Shown here: piece after piece, positions 14,279 through 27,104 of the stretch
Numbering within the stretch: position 1 is the stretch's first letter
How the letters are laid out: each line of letters begins with the position of its first letter
Assembly (NCBI GenBank): GCA_003049465.1
Contig: PYSS01000056.1
Span: 124,001 to 188,000, forward strand
Reading direction: 5' to 3'
DNA length: 64,000 bases
DNA from: Magnaporthiopsis rhizophila
Lineage: Eukaryota; Ascomycota; Sordariomycetes; Magnaporthales; Magnaporthaceae
The notes under the pieces: generated by a model
The model's input: only the letters and a program-made list of their open reading frames with translations
What the model was told of the DNA's origin: nothing
Database searches by the model: none
Made by a program: the position numbers and the translations under genes

Positions 14279-16364
14279 ACCCTCTCTCCGCCCAGTGGCA
14301 CCTCAACTGTTTTCGCACACCACCCTCAAAGCAATGTGGGAGTGGGATGAACCCGGGCTCCGCGTCTCGATGGCACGCATGCAGGGAAGACCCCTGTTTT
14401 GACAGCCTGACCATCGGGCAATTTCATCTAGCCTTGCAACATTGAGCAGCCGGGGGTGCGAAGGACCCCTGCTGGACGCCGTTGCTAGCCCTGGGAGGGG
14501 GGTGAGGTAGGGTAGGGTACTTCATCTTGGTACAGGTCGTGTGGAGGCGTGCGCGCACTGTTCCAGTGGATCTTTTTTGAGTCCGGGCGATCCACTTGAT
14601 CTAGTGGGGCCAGCGTTTACTTTTTTTTTCCTTTCTTTTTTTTTTTTTGGTCCCTTTTTGGTCCCCCGCTCCTTCCCCTCCATCCTTCCGATTTTGGTTA
14701 TTTTTTCTCCTCTTTTTTCTTTTTCTTTTCTTCCTTTTTTTTCTGCAGCCGGTATCCCTTCTGCCCTGGTCATGCTCAACACACACCCTCCCACTCCCAC
14801 CTCTCTCACGCCCTCCCTTTTGGCTTCACGCCCTTTGACCATGTACCTTTCACCAAGTAGCACCGTGCCCGGGCTGGCATCCTTCCAAATCCTCGTTTGG
14901 CGCTGCTGTTTCTTCTCGTTGCATATTCTCTGGGACCCCTATCCTGGTCCTTGTTGACCTTACAGGCCATTCAGTTTGCTTCTCTCTTTCCCAACCAAAG
15001 CCCTTCCCCCCCTTTTGCTACACGCTGGCCCAACCGAATTACGAGTTCGGCGGATGCCGCCAGAGCGTGTGCGTATTTGCTCCCCATCCCCTCTGAGGCT
15101 ACGGCTGCAGGAGCCAGACGACGCACATACACCTGCATAAGGTGTGGTTTGCGGGCACCGACGCTTGGCTTCGATCCTCTCCGTCTTACACAACACAGCG
15201 TGGCCACCTACCCAGGTACCTAGCCAGCGCTGCTACTGCTACGCTGGTACGTACCGAAGTACCCGTCCCGACAGCCACCATTTGCCGAACGACAATGCAC
15301 CTCCAGCGAGTGGGCCGCCCTCCCCTCGTTTGTTTGTCGAGTCTCCGCCATCCGTGGGCCTCTCTGCTTGGGCCATGGGGTGTGTGGTCGTGGTGCACGG
15401 CGCAGGGAAAAGAAAGCCGGGTACGGCGGCGGATGCACCTTGCTTGATGCTGCTGCTTCTGCTGCTGCCCCAGCGGATATCATCCCTGCTGAAGCCTGTG
15501 TGGAGCCGAGCGAGCGCCTGGCAAAGCAAAGCTGAGTGCCGACGCACCCAAGTTTACCTTGTACGGTGCCAGGCCGGCTGCCTGCACTATACAGCAGGCG
15601 GGAGCTTCTGCTGCTGCCGACCCTGCCTTGGCTGCTTGCTGCCACTGTACACGCGACACCTCTCTAGGTACCTACCCTACCTTGGCTGCGTACACGCCTC
15701 TCTTCCCGTCCGTCCTATGTATGTCATCCTCAACCCAGAAGGCGGACATGTCCACTCCTCGCATTCTTGGGCTGCTTTGGGTCTAGTGCGCATACTTCCA
15801 CATCCATACATAGGTGGACAGGATAATAAACCGAATTTGTGGTCCTCGTCCCGGGTTCCCCATTTCCTATCTCTCTGCTTAAATCTGGGAAGTACCTAGA
15901 TCTAGCCCAGCCCTCGGCTGCCTTTCGAGAAGTCCCTTCCCGTTGGAGCTATGATGGTAGCAGTTTCACCTTGGCCCTCGTCTTGTTGAAGAAGCGTCCT
16001 AAAAACAATCTTTGACTCGGGGCACTAAACCAACGCCAGGCCTCTTATAAGCCCTGGAGCCTGCCATTCCCCTTCCCTCGCTCCCCCAGGTACATCATCT
16101 GTGCGCGCCCGCCCGTTGGACTTATCCCAGACTCAGGCCCAGAGCGAACCTCCGCAGGCAGGGAAGGGGGCACATCGACAAAAAAGAGGGTCCCGGCACT
16201 TGCGCTTCTACAAAAAGAACTTATCATCCACCTCACATCTCCCCATCCGTCCCACCTCGACTCCCCGTCCCCGACCATCACATCTCACATTCCGTGAATA
16301 AAGGCGCTCACCTTTCCTTACTCGTGATCCGCCTCACCTCGCTCACCAAGGCTTGTCGACTTGA

Positions 16365-16400
16365 TTTGGTCTTTTTTTTTCCCCCTTCTTCTTCTTTTCT
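16365..16400 (+). promoter_or_regulatory. C/T-rich tract, likely core promoter region of the homeobox gene
   Basis: A T8-C5 block followed by CTT repeats lies about 670 bp upstream of the proposed start codon. Pyrimidine-rich stretches often precede transcription starts in filamentous fungi. No transcript evidence is available here, so the role is inferred. Confidence 0.3.
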
Positions 16401-16738
16401 TAAAAGCACTGCCACTTGCTGCTGCTGCTGCGGCTTGCTCACGCTCACTCGTCTGTGCCGCCCGCCAGCCTCCGACCTGTACCTACATATAAATATACAC
16501 CACAGGCGTCCGCACGCCCCCTCTTCTGGACGAAGAAAGGCCCTTGACTGTTTGTCTTGCTCTTTGTACTTTTTTTTTTCTGGGACAAACAGTAAAAGAG
16601 AAAGAAAGGGAATTTCCCACACTGCGCCAGCACCACAGCCAGACTAGCGAGCCAGAAGGCACCGCCGGATCATACCTTTCCCCCAACAACCAGGACACGT
16701 ACACGATCTCCCAACAGCGACTCCACACACGCCGACGC

Positions 16739-16783
16739 ATGCACTCCCATCTCGACTCTCTAGGCGTCTACGCTCGCTTATAA
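16739..16783 (+). promoter_or_regulatory. Candidate 14-codon upstream ORF in the homeobox leader
   Basis: A short ATG-to-TAA frame lies about 280 nt before the main ATG. If transcription starts in the pyrimidine-rich region near 16370-16400, this is the first AUG in the mRNA and could reduce translation of the homeobox protein. The next AUG (16988) is in frame with the main ORF. This depends on where the mRNA begins, which the sequence does not show. Confidence 0.3.
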
Positions 16784-17059
16784 CCCTTCTTTTTTTTTCT
16801 TTTTCTTTCCCTGAGTAAGCTCCTCTTGCTGGCCCATCGGCTCTATCCCCCAATTTACCACTAGAGGCCCTCGACCGGACCAAGGGTTGGTCGGAATACG
16901 AGACTAAACGACAAACGCAGCAACTTCTCCCTCGCTGGGCCGGCCCGTCACAGCTTCGCCAGCAAATCCAACCTGGTGCACAAGGGTATGGAATATAGCC
17001 TACCAGGCAGACAAAGATCTAGAATCACCCGAGAGCGACACCCAGGAGATCCGTCCAAA

Positions 17060-18625
17060 ATGTCCATGATCGCGATGGCTGCCCCGGCTCCCCACGCACC
17101 CTTCAAAAAGGAGTACTTCTCCTCCTGGGACGACCACAGGCAAGCCGACTACGCACCGTCCAGGCCAAGGAGCGAACCTGAGAGGATAGCTCTCCCATCT
17201 ATTCGTCAGGTAAGCAGTTGCACCCCCAAAGGCGTCGCTCGCCTGGAACTAACCAAATTGTGCTTGTGCGTCTCAAAAGGCATTCCCCGAGATCCATCTT
17301 CGTATTGTCCCACAAGATGGACCATCGGGAACTCAGTCGTCGACCACGTCGCCGATAGCAGGACCTCCAGGTACCATGACTCCCCCGGAGTACGTGCACT
17401 CGCCCACGAGCCTGAACAAGCGCAGGAGACTGTCGTTTGACGAGGAGCATGACGAGAGGGCGAGCCGGGTGCCACGACTATACACCAGCGGGCCGTCCCC
17501 GTCATTCCAGAGGCGGGAAAGCCACCGGACCCTCTCTCCAGTCGCCCTCAGCGCCACCGAGCCCCGGTCGAGCGCCGACAGCTGGGCCAGCTCTTCTCGC
17601 GCCAGCCCGTATCTCCCGGGCGGCCCTCCACCAGCAATGCGATCACCCGTGGCCATGGAGCACAGCGAGTCCATGGACCGTCGCCCAACGCTGCCCAGCC
17701 TGCCACTCCTCAACTTTGACCGTGCGCCGCCACCACCTCAGCAGCAGGCCCCGACGTCGGTCCACCACCAGCAGCACCAGCAGCACCAACACCACCAACA
17801 GCAGCAGCAGCGACACCACCACGTCCACCAGCATGCCGCCCACCACGGCCACCACGGCCACCACGTCAGGGCCATGTCGGGCGATGACTATGTGATGGAG
17901 CAGAACCGCATGATGGCCCACCCCACCGTCGTGTCTCCCATGGAGTCACCCGTCGGCTACAGGCACGGCGGCAGCGCCGGCAGCCCGGGCTATCCGCCGT
18001 ACCACCCGTACCACCACCCCTCGCGGGTCCAGTCCCTGTCCATGGGCTCGATCCCGCCGATGGACCGCATGCCCTTCTCGCCCTCGGCCTATGGCTCCTA
18101 CCACGACTACATGCGCATCAGCGAACTCGGCGGCATGGGCCTCAACGGTGACAGCAAGCAACGCAAGCGCAGGGGCAACCTTCCCAAGGAGACGACCGAC
18201 AAGCTCCGCGCCTGGTTCCTCGCCCACCTGCAGCATCCCTACCCGACCGAGGATGAGAAGCAGGAGCTGATGAGGCAGACTGGCCTGCAGATGAGTACGT
18301 ACCACTTTTTTTCGTTGACGCTTGTTGGTACACATCCCAGCTAACCTCCCTCCACTATACAGACCAGATCTCCAACTGGTTCATCAACGCCAGGAGACGC
18401 CAGCTCCCGACCATGATCAACAACGCTCGCGCCGAGTCGGACGCCATCGCTTCTGGCCGCGTCTCGGCCGACGGCAAGGCGTTGCCCTCGACCGAGAGGC
18501 CCGACTACGACACGGATGGCAAGCCCCGCGACAGCCCCATCAGCGAGGATGGCGGCATGCACTACGACGACGACCTCGAGATGAAGCGCTGCCGCGCCTC
18601 CAACATGAAGCGTGGCAGCGTCTGA
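17060..18625 (+). CDS. TALE-class homeobox (KN) transcription factor
   Basis: Three exons join in frame: 17060-17209, 17280-18294 and 18363-18625, giving 475 residues. Both introns (70 and 68 nt) start GTAAGC or GTACGT, end AG and have CTAAC-type branch sites. The homeodomain (about 343-403) has the TALE hallmarks: a three-residue loop extension with the HPYPT block and the recognition helix WFINARRRQ at 394-402. This helix binds DNA in the nucleus. The N-terminal part is Ser/Pro-rich and intrinsically disordered, with a His/Gln-rich stretch at about 203-250. The C-terminus is short and acidic/basic. I chose ATG 17060 (A at -3). An in-frame ATG at 16988 would add 24 residues. The targets are unknown. 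Family members regulate development and sporulation in fungi, but that is not shown here. The gene is isolated in a very gene-poor region. Confidence 0.92.
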
Positions 18626-19383
18626 GAGGAGACTGTAATACCAACATGACGACACTAGAACGCCTGCATATGCATTTGAGGTTTATCTGTGCGACACGAG
18701 AACGACGAACACAAGAACAAAAAAGAAAAAAGACCAAAAAAAGTGGAAGCAACCAAAAAACAATTAAAAAAAAACAACCAAAACATATCCCGAAAAAAAG
18801 ACAAAAAAAGACGCCCTGTACAAAAGCACAATTTCTACACATGAGCCCATCGGCCGTATTTTCTATTTTCTCCTTTCACTTCGGTGCATTGGTCTGGATA
18901 CATTTATTTTCTTTCTTGACTCTGTATTATTCCCATTGATATACCAATACCTGGACGGAGGCTACGTCGACTGGTTGTCTTTTTCTTTTCTTCTTGAGTG
19001 TCGTTTCTTCTACTACAAACCCATATGGTTTTTTTTTGTCATTATATATATGGTGCATACATTCACCAATACGAAGTCAGGCTGCATGTTTTCCTTTTTA
19101 CTCTATTTTATTTGTTCAACGGCGCGGAAATTACTCGGAGTGGGAGAGGACAAGCAAACCAAGTCTCGGGACTGGGCTCGGACGGGCGTGGATAGAGAGA
19201 AAGATGGGAACGGGGAAAAGGAGGATCATATCTTGTGCATGCATGCATACATACAACGGGAGATTTTGAGGGCATTACGGAAGATACCAGTTTCTGTTTC
19301 TACATTTGTTTAATTCGTCTGCTTGTCACCCTAGATTCTCTATCTTCCCCTTGCAACTGCGGTCATGGGATGTACACAGACGC

Positions 19384-19411
19384 TTTTTTTTTTTTTTTTT
19401 TTTTTTTTTTT
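19384..19411. repeat. Poly-T tract, 28 nt
   Basis: Uninterrupted T run about 760 bp past the homeobox stop codon, preceded by T-rich DNA. Confidence 0.9.
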
Positions 19412-21262
19412 GCGTTTCTGGGCGAGGGCGCGAGACGAGACCAAACAAAAGGACGACGGACGGACGGCGGGTGGAAACAAAGTCAAAGAGACTCCTTTTT
19501 TGGCCACTTTGCTCCGCAGAGTCAGTCAGTCAGTCAGTGTACATTATCACTAGAGTAGCTAGCTCATTTTGCCACTACAAAGACAGCCAGCCAGCCAGAG
19601 GCGTGTGTGCGCTTTGTTTATTTTTTTTCTGCAGATACGAGGTCATGATCCCTGGAACGACGGGGCTACGTTTGTTTTGGAGAAAAAAAACAAAAGCCCA
19701 ACCAAACACAGGGTTTTCTGCAGGGCGGCGTCGTTACCGGGTGGTATTCCAGGGTTTGCTCGGCTCCACATACGCACCACAGCCCTTTAAGCATACTATA
19801 GGTACTCTGCAGCTCATGTTTCGGAGCTTTGAAGCGGGGAGGACAAGGACAAGCAAGGACAGGGAGCGGGGAGCGGCGGGTGGCGGGCGGCGAGGGAGGT
19901 ATGCGCGCGGACGGCGGGGGAGAGGGACCCTGAGATACGCGACACAGCTATGAGCGGGCGAGGCCACAGGTGGCCCTGCCGGCTTAGGCGATCCCCTCCT
20001 CTCCTCTCCAGGGCGCCGAGGCCGCCACCAGACCGACTCGAGCACACGCGCACGCGGACACACGAACAGGTCCCGCTGACGATATGTTCCCTGTTATCGT
20101 GTCTGGCGTTAATTTAGTGTCCATCATCCCTCCGTCACAGATGTAACTACTCTAGGTAGGTACCTAGGTACAGCACAGGACAACACAACACGCATTCGTT
20201 GTTTGATTTCGGCACCGGCAAGGTCTCTAACGGGAGGCACCGGCGGTGCGGCGCTAACCAAGGGTAAGAGCTATAGATAGCGCGGTTTGTTGCTAAAAGG
20301 GAAAAAGAAAAGCAAAGTAAAGAAAAAAAAGCAGGGAAATGAGATCGCTCTGCGAGATCCGGAATCTACCTAGCGGCTGGCTGTCAGACCCCTCTATCTC
20401 TTCTCTGCGAGAAAGAGCCAGTGTGGAGCTAAGAGAAAAAATAGCCAAGAAAAAAAAAACAGGTGAATGAGGGAGGCGCCGGTTAGCAAAAAGAAGGCAG
20501 AAGCAATGACACCAAGGCAATATGCCGCGTCCCGTCTGGCCTGGGTCACACAGTAAGCCAAGAAAAACGCCGGTTACCAGGCGCCGGGTTTAGCTCTCAC
20601 TGTGCCATACTGGAAGCTGTTTATTTTTCCCTCTTTACGGAACGATATCCACAGTGCCACTTGAAAAAAAAAGTGGCGCGGAAGAGACAAGGGCAAGACC
20701 AAGGAAAATAGAAGCAAGCAAGGGCGATGGTGGCGGTGGTGGTGTGTGGGAGCACGGTTAGCTACGAGACAAGGGGGCCTGCCTGCCTTTACCTACCCTG
20801 GCAGCAAACCAAGACATTTGTCGGCGTGGTGATGGGAGCTGAACTAAAAAGCAAAGGAGCCACCGGCGTCGGCGGCAAAAGCTACCAAGCCCCCGGGTAA
20901 AACAAGGCAGATTCGGACACCAGTCAAGTCCACGTCGAGGCTGTCAGGCTGCTTGTCGAGGCGGACAAATCTACTGGACCGGGAGAGAGGAGATGATGGG
21001 TGGGTGGAAAGCAAAAAAAAAGCAAAAGAGGACTGAGACATGCAGGACAAGCATGCACGCTGCTCGAAGCAGGGTCCATCCATCCATCCCATCCAGTCTC
21101 TTTCCGATATCTAACCATGTTTTTCTTTTCCCTGTCCTCTCTTCCCATCTACTACTGGGTAGGGGACATGTAGGTTGGTCGGTTGGCACATGGAAGGAAC
21201 CTTGTTCATGATTAAAGACAGGGTGGTGCGTGTGATGAGGGGGTGGCTGTCATGGCGGGAAG

Positions 21263-21264
<2 letters not shown>

Positions 21265-21332
<68 letters not shown>

Positions 21333-21341
21333 NAAAAAAAA
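21265..21341. repeat. Poly-A tract of 77 positions with one ambiguous base
   Basis: Sixty-eight A, then N at 21333, then eight A. An AACAA-type pentanucleotide repeat follows at about 21357-21381. This is the longest homopolymer in the window. The N shows that the assembler could not resolve it, so the true length is uncertain. Confidence 0.95.
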
Positions 21342-22097
21342 GACTAGAAGAAAGAAACAAAACAAAACAAAACAAAACATGACATGACAGACAAGAAACA
21401 AAACAAGATGACGGGGGAAACAAACCAAAACGAATAAGGAAAGTTTTGTTTGCTCATTAAAATATGAGACGCCTCAGATCCCGCCCAGCTCTCATGACAT
21501 GTGGGTGACAAGCTGGGCCGCGTCTGTGCTTGCTGGGCCTGGGCCTGGGTCTAGGCCTTGCCGGCAGGTATGTACGAGAGGGCGGCAGATAGATAGTCCA
21601 GGCAAAGAAGGTCATCACAACACCCCGTATTCCAGGGATCTTGATGCTTTTGTTTTGTTTTTGGTTTTTTTGGTTTGTTTTCTTGGGCGTGTGCCATCCC
21701 ATTCCCGCAACACACTCAAGATGGCGGGCGACGGCAAAGGACGGATGGACGGATGGAGGCCTGCACCTATGCGTTTCCGCGTGTTTCATGATAAGTCAAG
21801 CCTCAAGCCCAGCCTGGCTCGGCGCCGTGCTTGTTCTGCCAGTCTGGGCCCCCGTCCGTCCTGATACCCGCCCAACCGCATGTGGCGGGGACAGCTAGGT
21901 AAGGCAGATAGCTGCAGCGTCGTGTGTCGTTGTCGTTGTTGGTGGTGGTTTTTTATTTTTATTTTTAATGGCTTTTTTCCCCCCTGCTTGGAGGCCTGCC
22001 CGCCTGCCTGCCGGAATCCATAGCTTTAGAGGCTTCGAGCTCGGATCGTGTGGGGAGGACGTGCCGAGAGGCGCCCCACTGTTCACCGACACACCAG

Positions 22098-22118
22098 AAA
22101 AAAAAAAAAAAAAAAAAA
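22098..22118. repeat. Poly-A tract, 21 nt
   Basis: Uninterrupted A run, intergenic. A 21-nt poly-T run follows at 22368-22388, giving an inverted pair of homopolymers 250 bp apart. Confidence 0.9.
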
Positions 22119-25094
22119 GAAGGCCCAAGGCCCACCCCAGAATAGCACATCTTAGACCGAGATCCCTGTGATCGGCGAGATGAACCCTTGACAAGCCCCG
22201 CGATTTTTTATTTTCCCTCTCTTTTTTTCTTTGCCAGCGTGACAGACAGCCGACGACGGTCAAACCGCCACCAGCGATCGACAAACCATCGAGCCGCTAG
22301 GAGAAGTAAAGTAGCATTGATCCTGGCCTCCTGCGATGCTCCCTTGCGAAGCAAACCTCTCATTGCCTTTTTTTTTTTTTTTTTTTTTGGTCATATTTTT
22401 TGTTATTCATCAACCCTCCCCTTGGGAATGGAATCCTTGCAAACGCCTCCTCCTGCGTACCAGATATCGGAACCCTTGGCGCGCCGCTGATTCGCCCGCC
22501 CTTCTCTCTCCCGAGGTCGGCAGCCGGGTATCTACCAGGCCAAAGCGCGAGCAGTCCGCACAGCAGGAGGGACGGCGACGGAAGAGCGGGCAGCAAACAT
22601 CAATCAATACCGACATGCATCCCTCGCACACCCCTCATGTCGTCCCTCGTCGAGTGACTGACGCCAACGACTGGGCGTTTCCCAGTCATTTGTTTTTTTT
22701 TTTTTTTTGTTTCCAATTCCCAGTGTTCCTAGGTCTAGCCAGCAACAGATGTGCGGGGCGCACCCATCATCTGCAAGATTGCAAGATCTTGGCGTGCCTT
22801 CGGGGCTATAGGAAAAAAAGGCCGAGTGGGGCGAATAGAAAGGCAGATGCCACGGGTACGTATGCCTGATGGGTGCGAGACTTCGACTTTTGCTCCGGCG
22901 CTTGTCAGTCAGAAGCTCGACGGGAAGGGATATTCACTGCATTTGCCCGACCACTATGACAGGGCAACCGGACGACGGCAGACATGGGTTGGCCGTCTTG
23001 CTCGCCCTCTCTCTTCTTTTCTTTCCTTGCCTGGGTCTGTTGTCGCCTCACTCGATCACACCTTCCGGAGCCAAGCCCCATCCCACCATCCCAAGCCACT
23101 TCCAAGCCTCTCCGACCACCGATCTCCAGCTCATCCACAGGTCTCCCGCATCGGGACCAGGGCCGACAGACGGGCAGGTACTGTAAGTACCGACGACGCC
23201 CTGCTGTCGGCGTAACGAATGCCACCTGTACAGCAATCTCTCGGGCCAGGGTGGTGTGGGGAGATCAAACAGGCGGGGTAATCGGGGGAGATCTCGCTGT
23301 TCCGGGCTCGTGGAGTCCTCCCTGCCGCCGTCGAAGTGCAACTGGGGATTTTTTTCCTCTAGGGGAGGGGCGGAAAAGCTCCGCAGAGGTCCGAGGCCGC
23401 TGGACGACAGGGGCCTCCTGCAAGCGGACCAGGATCGTCTCTCATTTCCTTGGAACACGCTCAATGTGACGGGCGAGCGAGCGCCCGCCCGCGGCTGGCA
23501 ACGCAAACACTTACACACCGGTTGTCGCCGCCGCCGCCACCACCACCAGGCCTGTCGTCGACCGGCGCTTGGCGACCAAAGTTGGAGGGAAATCCGGCTT
23601 ATGTGCAACCACTGGAGCAGCCACCAGTCACTCGTGTCATTTTCTGATTAATGAACCGGACAGGGAGCCGAGGGGAAAGGAAAAAAAAGAAAGGAAAGCG
23701 GTGCCACCCACACGCAGCCTCCTTCCTGGGTCAACCGTTGCCCGGGTCGGCCATTCGTCGACATGCGACATGCAGAGGCGTCTTGGCTGCACCTGCATTG
23801 CGGCCTGCAGGAGTCAGAATCGGGGCTGGGTGGCTGACGGTTTGGGCACGGGTAGCGGCCGACCCGGGTCCTCCCAATACCGCTACCGGATATCGCACGT
23901 CCTCCTGCACCCAGCCGCGCATGTCTTGTCTGATGAAGCTGACAGCCGGCTGATGGCTGCTCTGTTTACTTTGCTCTGCTTGCTTTTTGCTGACATGGCA
24001 TGGCAGCCCGGCTGCCTGACTATCTGTCTTGCCGCATCCCCGGCCCGCACTGCCGCCTCAACATGGAACCAAGCCGACACTATGGAAACAGGGCGAGAGA
24101 GAAAGCCCGAACGCGTTGTCCTAGGACGCCGAGCACGGATGGGGCAGACCAGCCTGTGTGATGGTGAAAGACGGAACCGTCCAATCTACATATCACTCCG
24201 ACTTGCAGGGGCCACAGAAGATGCGGTCAAAGTGGTTCCCGGCAGGCAGGGAGACGTACATACCCATTATGCCTAAATCTAATCCGACCTAACCTCGCAC
24301 GCCAATGCTAATGGGCCTGTGTGCCTGCGACGGAGACGTGCCACCGTTCCGCTCGCCCATCCTCCAGGCCAACCTTTCTCACTCTACCCATCCAGGAACT
24401 GACACGCACGAGGTCACGGCGCATTTTTCTTGTCATTTCCATTTTCTCGTCAATCTCTTCCCCGTCCCCTGTCATTCGCCTTGCACCGTCTGGAGAAAAT
24501 CTGCGAGACACTGCGAGGTACATCCAAAGACCCCGAAAACTACACGCACACCCCCCTTGCCCTCCACAAGTCAGTCGCTGAAGCCAGCACTGCTCGAGCG
24601 TCACGCCAGGACGACTTTGCATATGCACATCCGTCAGCTGTCCCAGGGCTGCCATCGGTGGTTGCTTGACTTGAGCTGTGAGGCCAACCGCCTGGATCGC
24701 GACATGACAGACGCCCAAGGGTGGTGAGCACGGATCATGCCTCGTTTACAAGGTTTTCCTGATTCCGTTTCCTGCATTTGGGGACCGACTCGGGGCAACC
24801 CCCCGGTCCGCCACGTTCCTCCCTCCCATCCGATGTTTGCTCGAGACGCAGGAGACGTGACATGCACACAGAGCTATGTCGGTATGTACAGCCACGAGGA
24901 GGAGGGGCCGCTGACTGAGCCTACCTGACTAGCAACGTCAAAACATGCTGCTGACCAACCATCTCGACATGAGCCAGATGTAGTCTTGAGGCAAATAAAA
25001 AACCAACATCACAGAAGAAGCTTGATCCGACATCGACTGACAGCAGCTCCCTGGTCTGCCAATGATGCACGACACGCACCCGCATATATTTTGT

Positions 25095-25183
25095 TTCTTC
25101 TTCTTCTTCTTCTTCTTCTTCTTCTTCTTCTTCTTCTTCTTCTTCTTCCTCTTCCTCTTCCTCTTCTTTTTTTTTTTTTTTTT
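25095..25183. repeat. (CTT)n triplet repeat, then CCTCTT units, then poly-T
   Basis: About 17 near-perfect CTT triplets (GAA on the other strand), then three CTTCCT hexamers, then a T run of about 17. All pyrimidine on the plus strand for roughly 90 nt, a composition able to form triplex DNA. Confidence 0.9.
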
Positions 25184-26098
25184 CGTCGCTAGAACGACCT
25201 AGATGGCTAAACAAAGTCAAACATGCCCCAGAGGGAAGAAGAGGAAAAGACATGCACGACGACAGGGGAGCCACACGCAAGCCCGCGTCGCCTAGTCATG
25301 AACAGGGCCGTGTGTATGTACCCAACCGCCTACGACGTCTTGGCATGCGGGCACACCTGTGCTCGGGCAGAAAGTTCAAACAGCCCGCGCGCTCGAGCCA
25401 GTTCGCGGCCACTGTCTTTTCGGAATCACAGTCTCTGCTGCCGCGACAGCCGTCTGACCCCTGGTCTGATGTCGGGGCGGGCAGCCCTTGACATGATGGA
25501 TATCCGGATCCCAACTATATGGATATCCGAATCCCCACCACTGTCACCCTGTCGACATTTTTTTAATTGTTATTTTATTTTGATCTCGTATCTACACTAT
25601 TTTTTATTTTTTTTTATTTTTAGCTTCTTCCTCATTTTTTGCCGCTATGCGACGTCGAGCCCCTCCCTTCCCGGTCTCGCCATCCGCGGGACGAAAGCAA
25701 CAAGGGGAGTTTGCACCCTTGCTCAAAACCCCTCATTCTGATTACCATTGCCTCCCATTTATCTCTGGTCTCTTCTAATTTATTTTTATTACATACCCTT
25801 CCCGCTCTTTGACACATCCGCGTCTCAAAGTTGTCAAGCCGGTGGAGATCGACCGGCCCGCCTGGGAGGACACCTAGGTAAGGTAGGTTGCGTAGGTACA
25901 AGATGGAGAATGAAAGTCTGGTGGCATGGAGATGATCGACGTCCGTCCACAAAAGGTGGACCGGCCTTTCTCGACGCCCGGCCGGCCTTTGGGGAGGCCC
26001 CAATCCCTGCACGCAGTCTTTTATTAATCTCGTCGTTGCGTTTGCCTAGGACTCAAGGGGCATCGTGTTCCTTTCCCCGCTCCGTATCTCCCTGAAGT

Positions 26099-26123
26099 AA
26101 AAAAAAAAAAAAAAAAAAAAAAA
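26099..26123. repeat. Poly-A tract, 25 nt
   Basis: Uninterrupted A run in intergenic DNA. Confidence 0.9.
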
Positions 26124-26386
26124 TAGAACCACTCTCCGGGCCGGAAGCCGTTCGAGGCTCCTTGACGCACTTTCGGGTGTGCATTTCGCGTCCCACGAGG
26201 CGGGGGTTTGCTTCATCATAGGTCCGACCGGGCTATAGAGGCAGAGAGACGGAGAGGGAGGCGGCAGATGATGAAAGAGGACCCCTGTCTGCATCCTGAC
26301 GGTAAATTCCGCGTCTCCCTCTTGTGCTCGTACCTCGCCACGCCTCTCTGTACTCCCACGGCTTGCGGGTGTAGGAAGAGGAGTTA

Positions 26387-26418
26387 GGTACCTACCTACC
26401 TACCTACCTACCTACCTA
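26387..26418. repeat. (CTAC)n microsatellite seeded by a GGTACC palindrome
   Basis: About seven CTAC units begin directly at a TAGGTACCTA-like palindrome, suggesting expansion of the motif that recurs through this region. Confidence 0.85.
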
Positions 26419-27069
26419 TGCAAAAGGACCGCTTTTTTTCTTCTTCCCTTTTGTCCTCCCGCCGTCACCGCCATTGTGGTGCGAGGTAACACCTGCCTGG
26501 GCCTGTGTGACTGTCTCTTGACTGTCGCCGTCGCCGTCGCCGCCGCCCCGGCAGCCCGCGCGGCTGGCAGGCGGGAAAATGGCCAGGGCCGGTATGACAG
26601 CGCCTTTTTTTTTTCTTTCTTCTCTTCTTTCTTTTCGGTTTTTGACCTGTCTCGGTCTCGGTGTGATGCGGGCACGGCATCTGATCCATGCCATGGCCAC
26701 GGGCTCTCCGTTCCTTCCATGGCTACACGCCAGCATTTTTGGGTTCCCTTCGTTCTGTGTTTTTTATATTCTTCTCGCGTTCTGAGTCCCGAACAGGCTC
26801 AACGTGAGAGTGGAAAGGAGTCTTTCTTTTTCTACACTAAGGATAACGCTTATTTCGAGGTGAGAAGAGGAACGGAAGGGGCCAAACGGACGACGAGCGG
26901 CATCGGGGATACAGGAAACTCCAGATCGACCGCCGTGGCACACGCATGTTTTTCAATCGATCGGAAACGACCAAAATCCAAGATGCGGGTTCGCTGTGTC
27001 GCGTTGCGTCGCCGTCGAAGGCGTGTTGTGCGCTGGCGGCAAAAATGCGCGTGGGGGGACGAGGACGGG

Positions 27070-27070
27070 G

Positions 27071-27102
<32 letters not shown>

Positions 27103-27104
27103 CA
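27070..27104. repeat. (GGCA)n microsatellite
   Basis: Eight uninterrupted tetranucleotide units. It gives Gln-Ala-Gly-Arg or Cys-Leu-Pro-Ala repeats in translation, both spurious. Confidence 0.9.

Larger units (their letters stand above)
3967..16738. other. About 12.8 kb of non-coding DNA left of the homeobox gene
   Basis: No gene can be supported. Frames of up to 389 codons exist (6819-7988), but they contain proline/arginine/glycine-rich chance sequence, have no family resemblance and compete with equally long frames on the other strand. The stretch contains A/T homopolymers (4148-4162, 4247-4261, 5701-5715, 10728-10749), a CA then CT microsatellite block (14165-14278), T-rich tracts at 14620-14750 and several TAGGTACC-type palindromes (5812-5843, 15212-15225, 15663-15677). 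The last few hundred bases (from about 16300) are C/T-rich and are probably promoter and leader of the homeobox gene. Confidence 0.6.

Noticed and set aside
15144..15899. 251-codon Cys- and Leu-rich plus-strand frame
   Set aside because: Crosses two TAGGTACC palindromes and a CTG repeat. Cys residues are irregular and there is no signal peptide. Probably chance.
22098..22388. Inverted poly-A and poly-T tracts as the ends of an inserted element
   Set aside because: No target-site duplication, no terminal repeats beyond the homopolymers and no coding content in between. Homopolymers occur singly elsewhere.
3074..27104. Short regular repeats as CRISPR-like arrays
   Set aside because: They are simple microsatellites without spacers, in a eukaryotic context.
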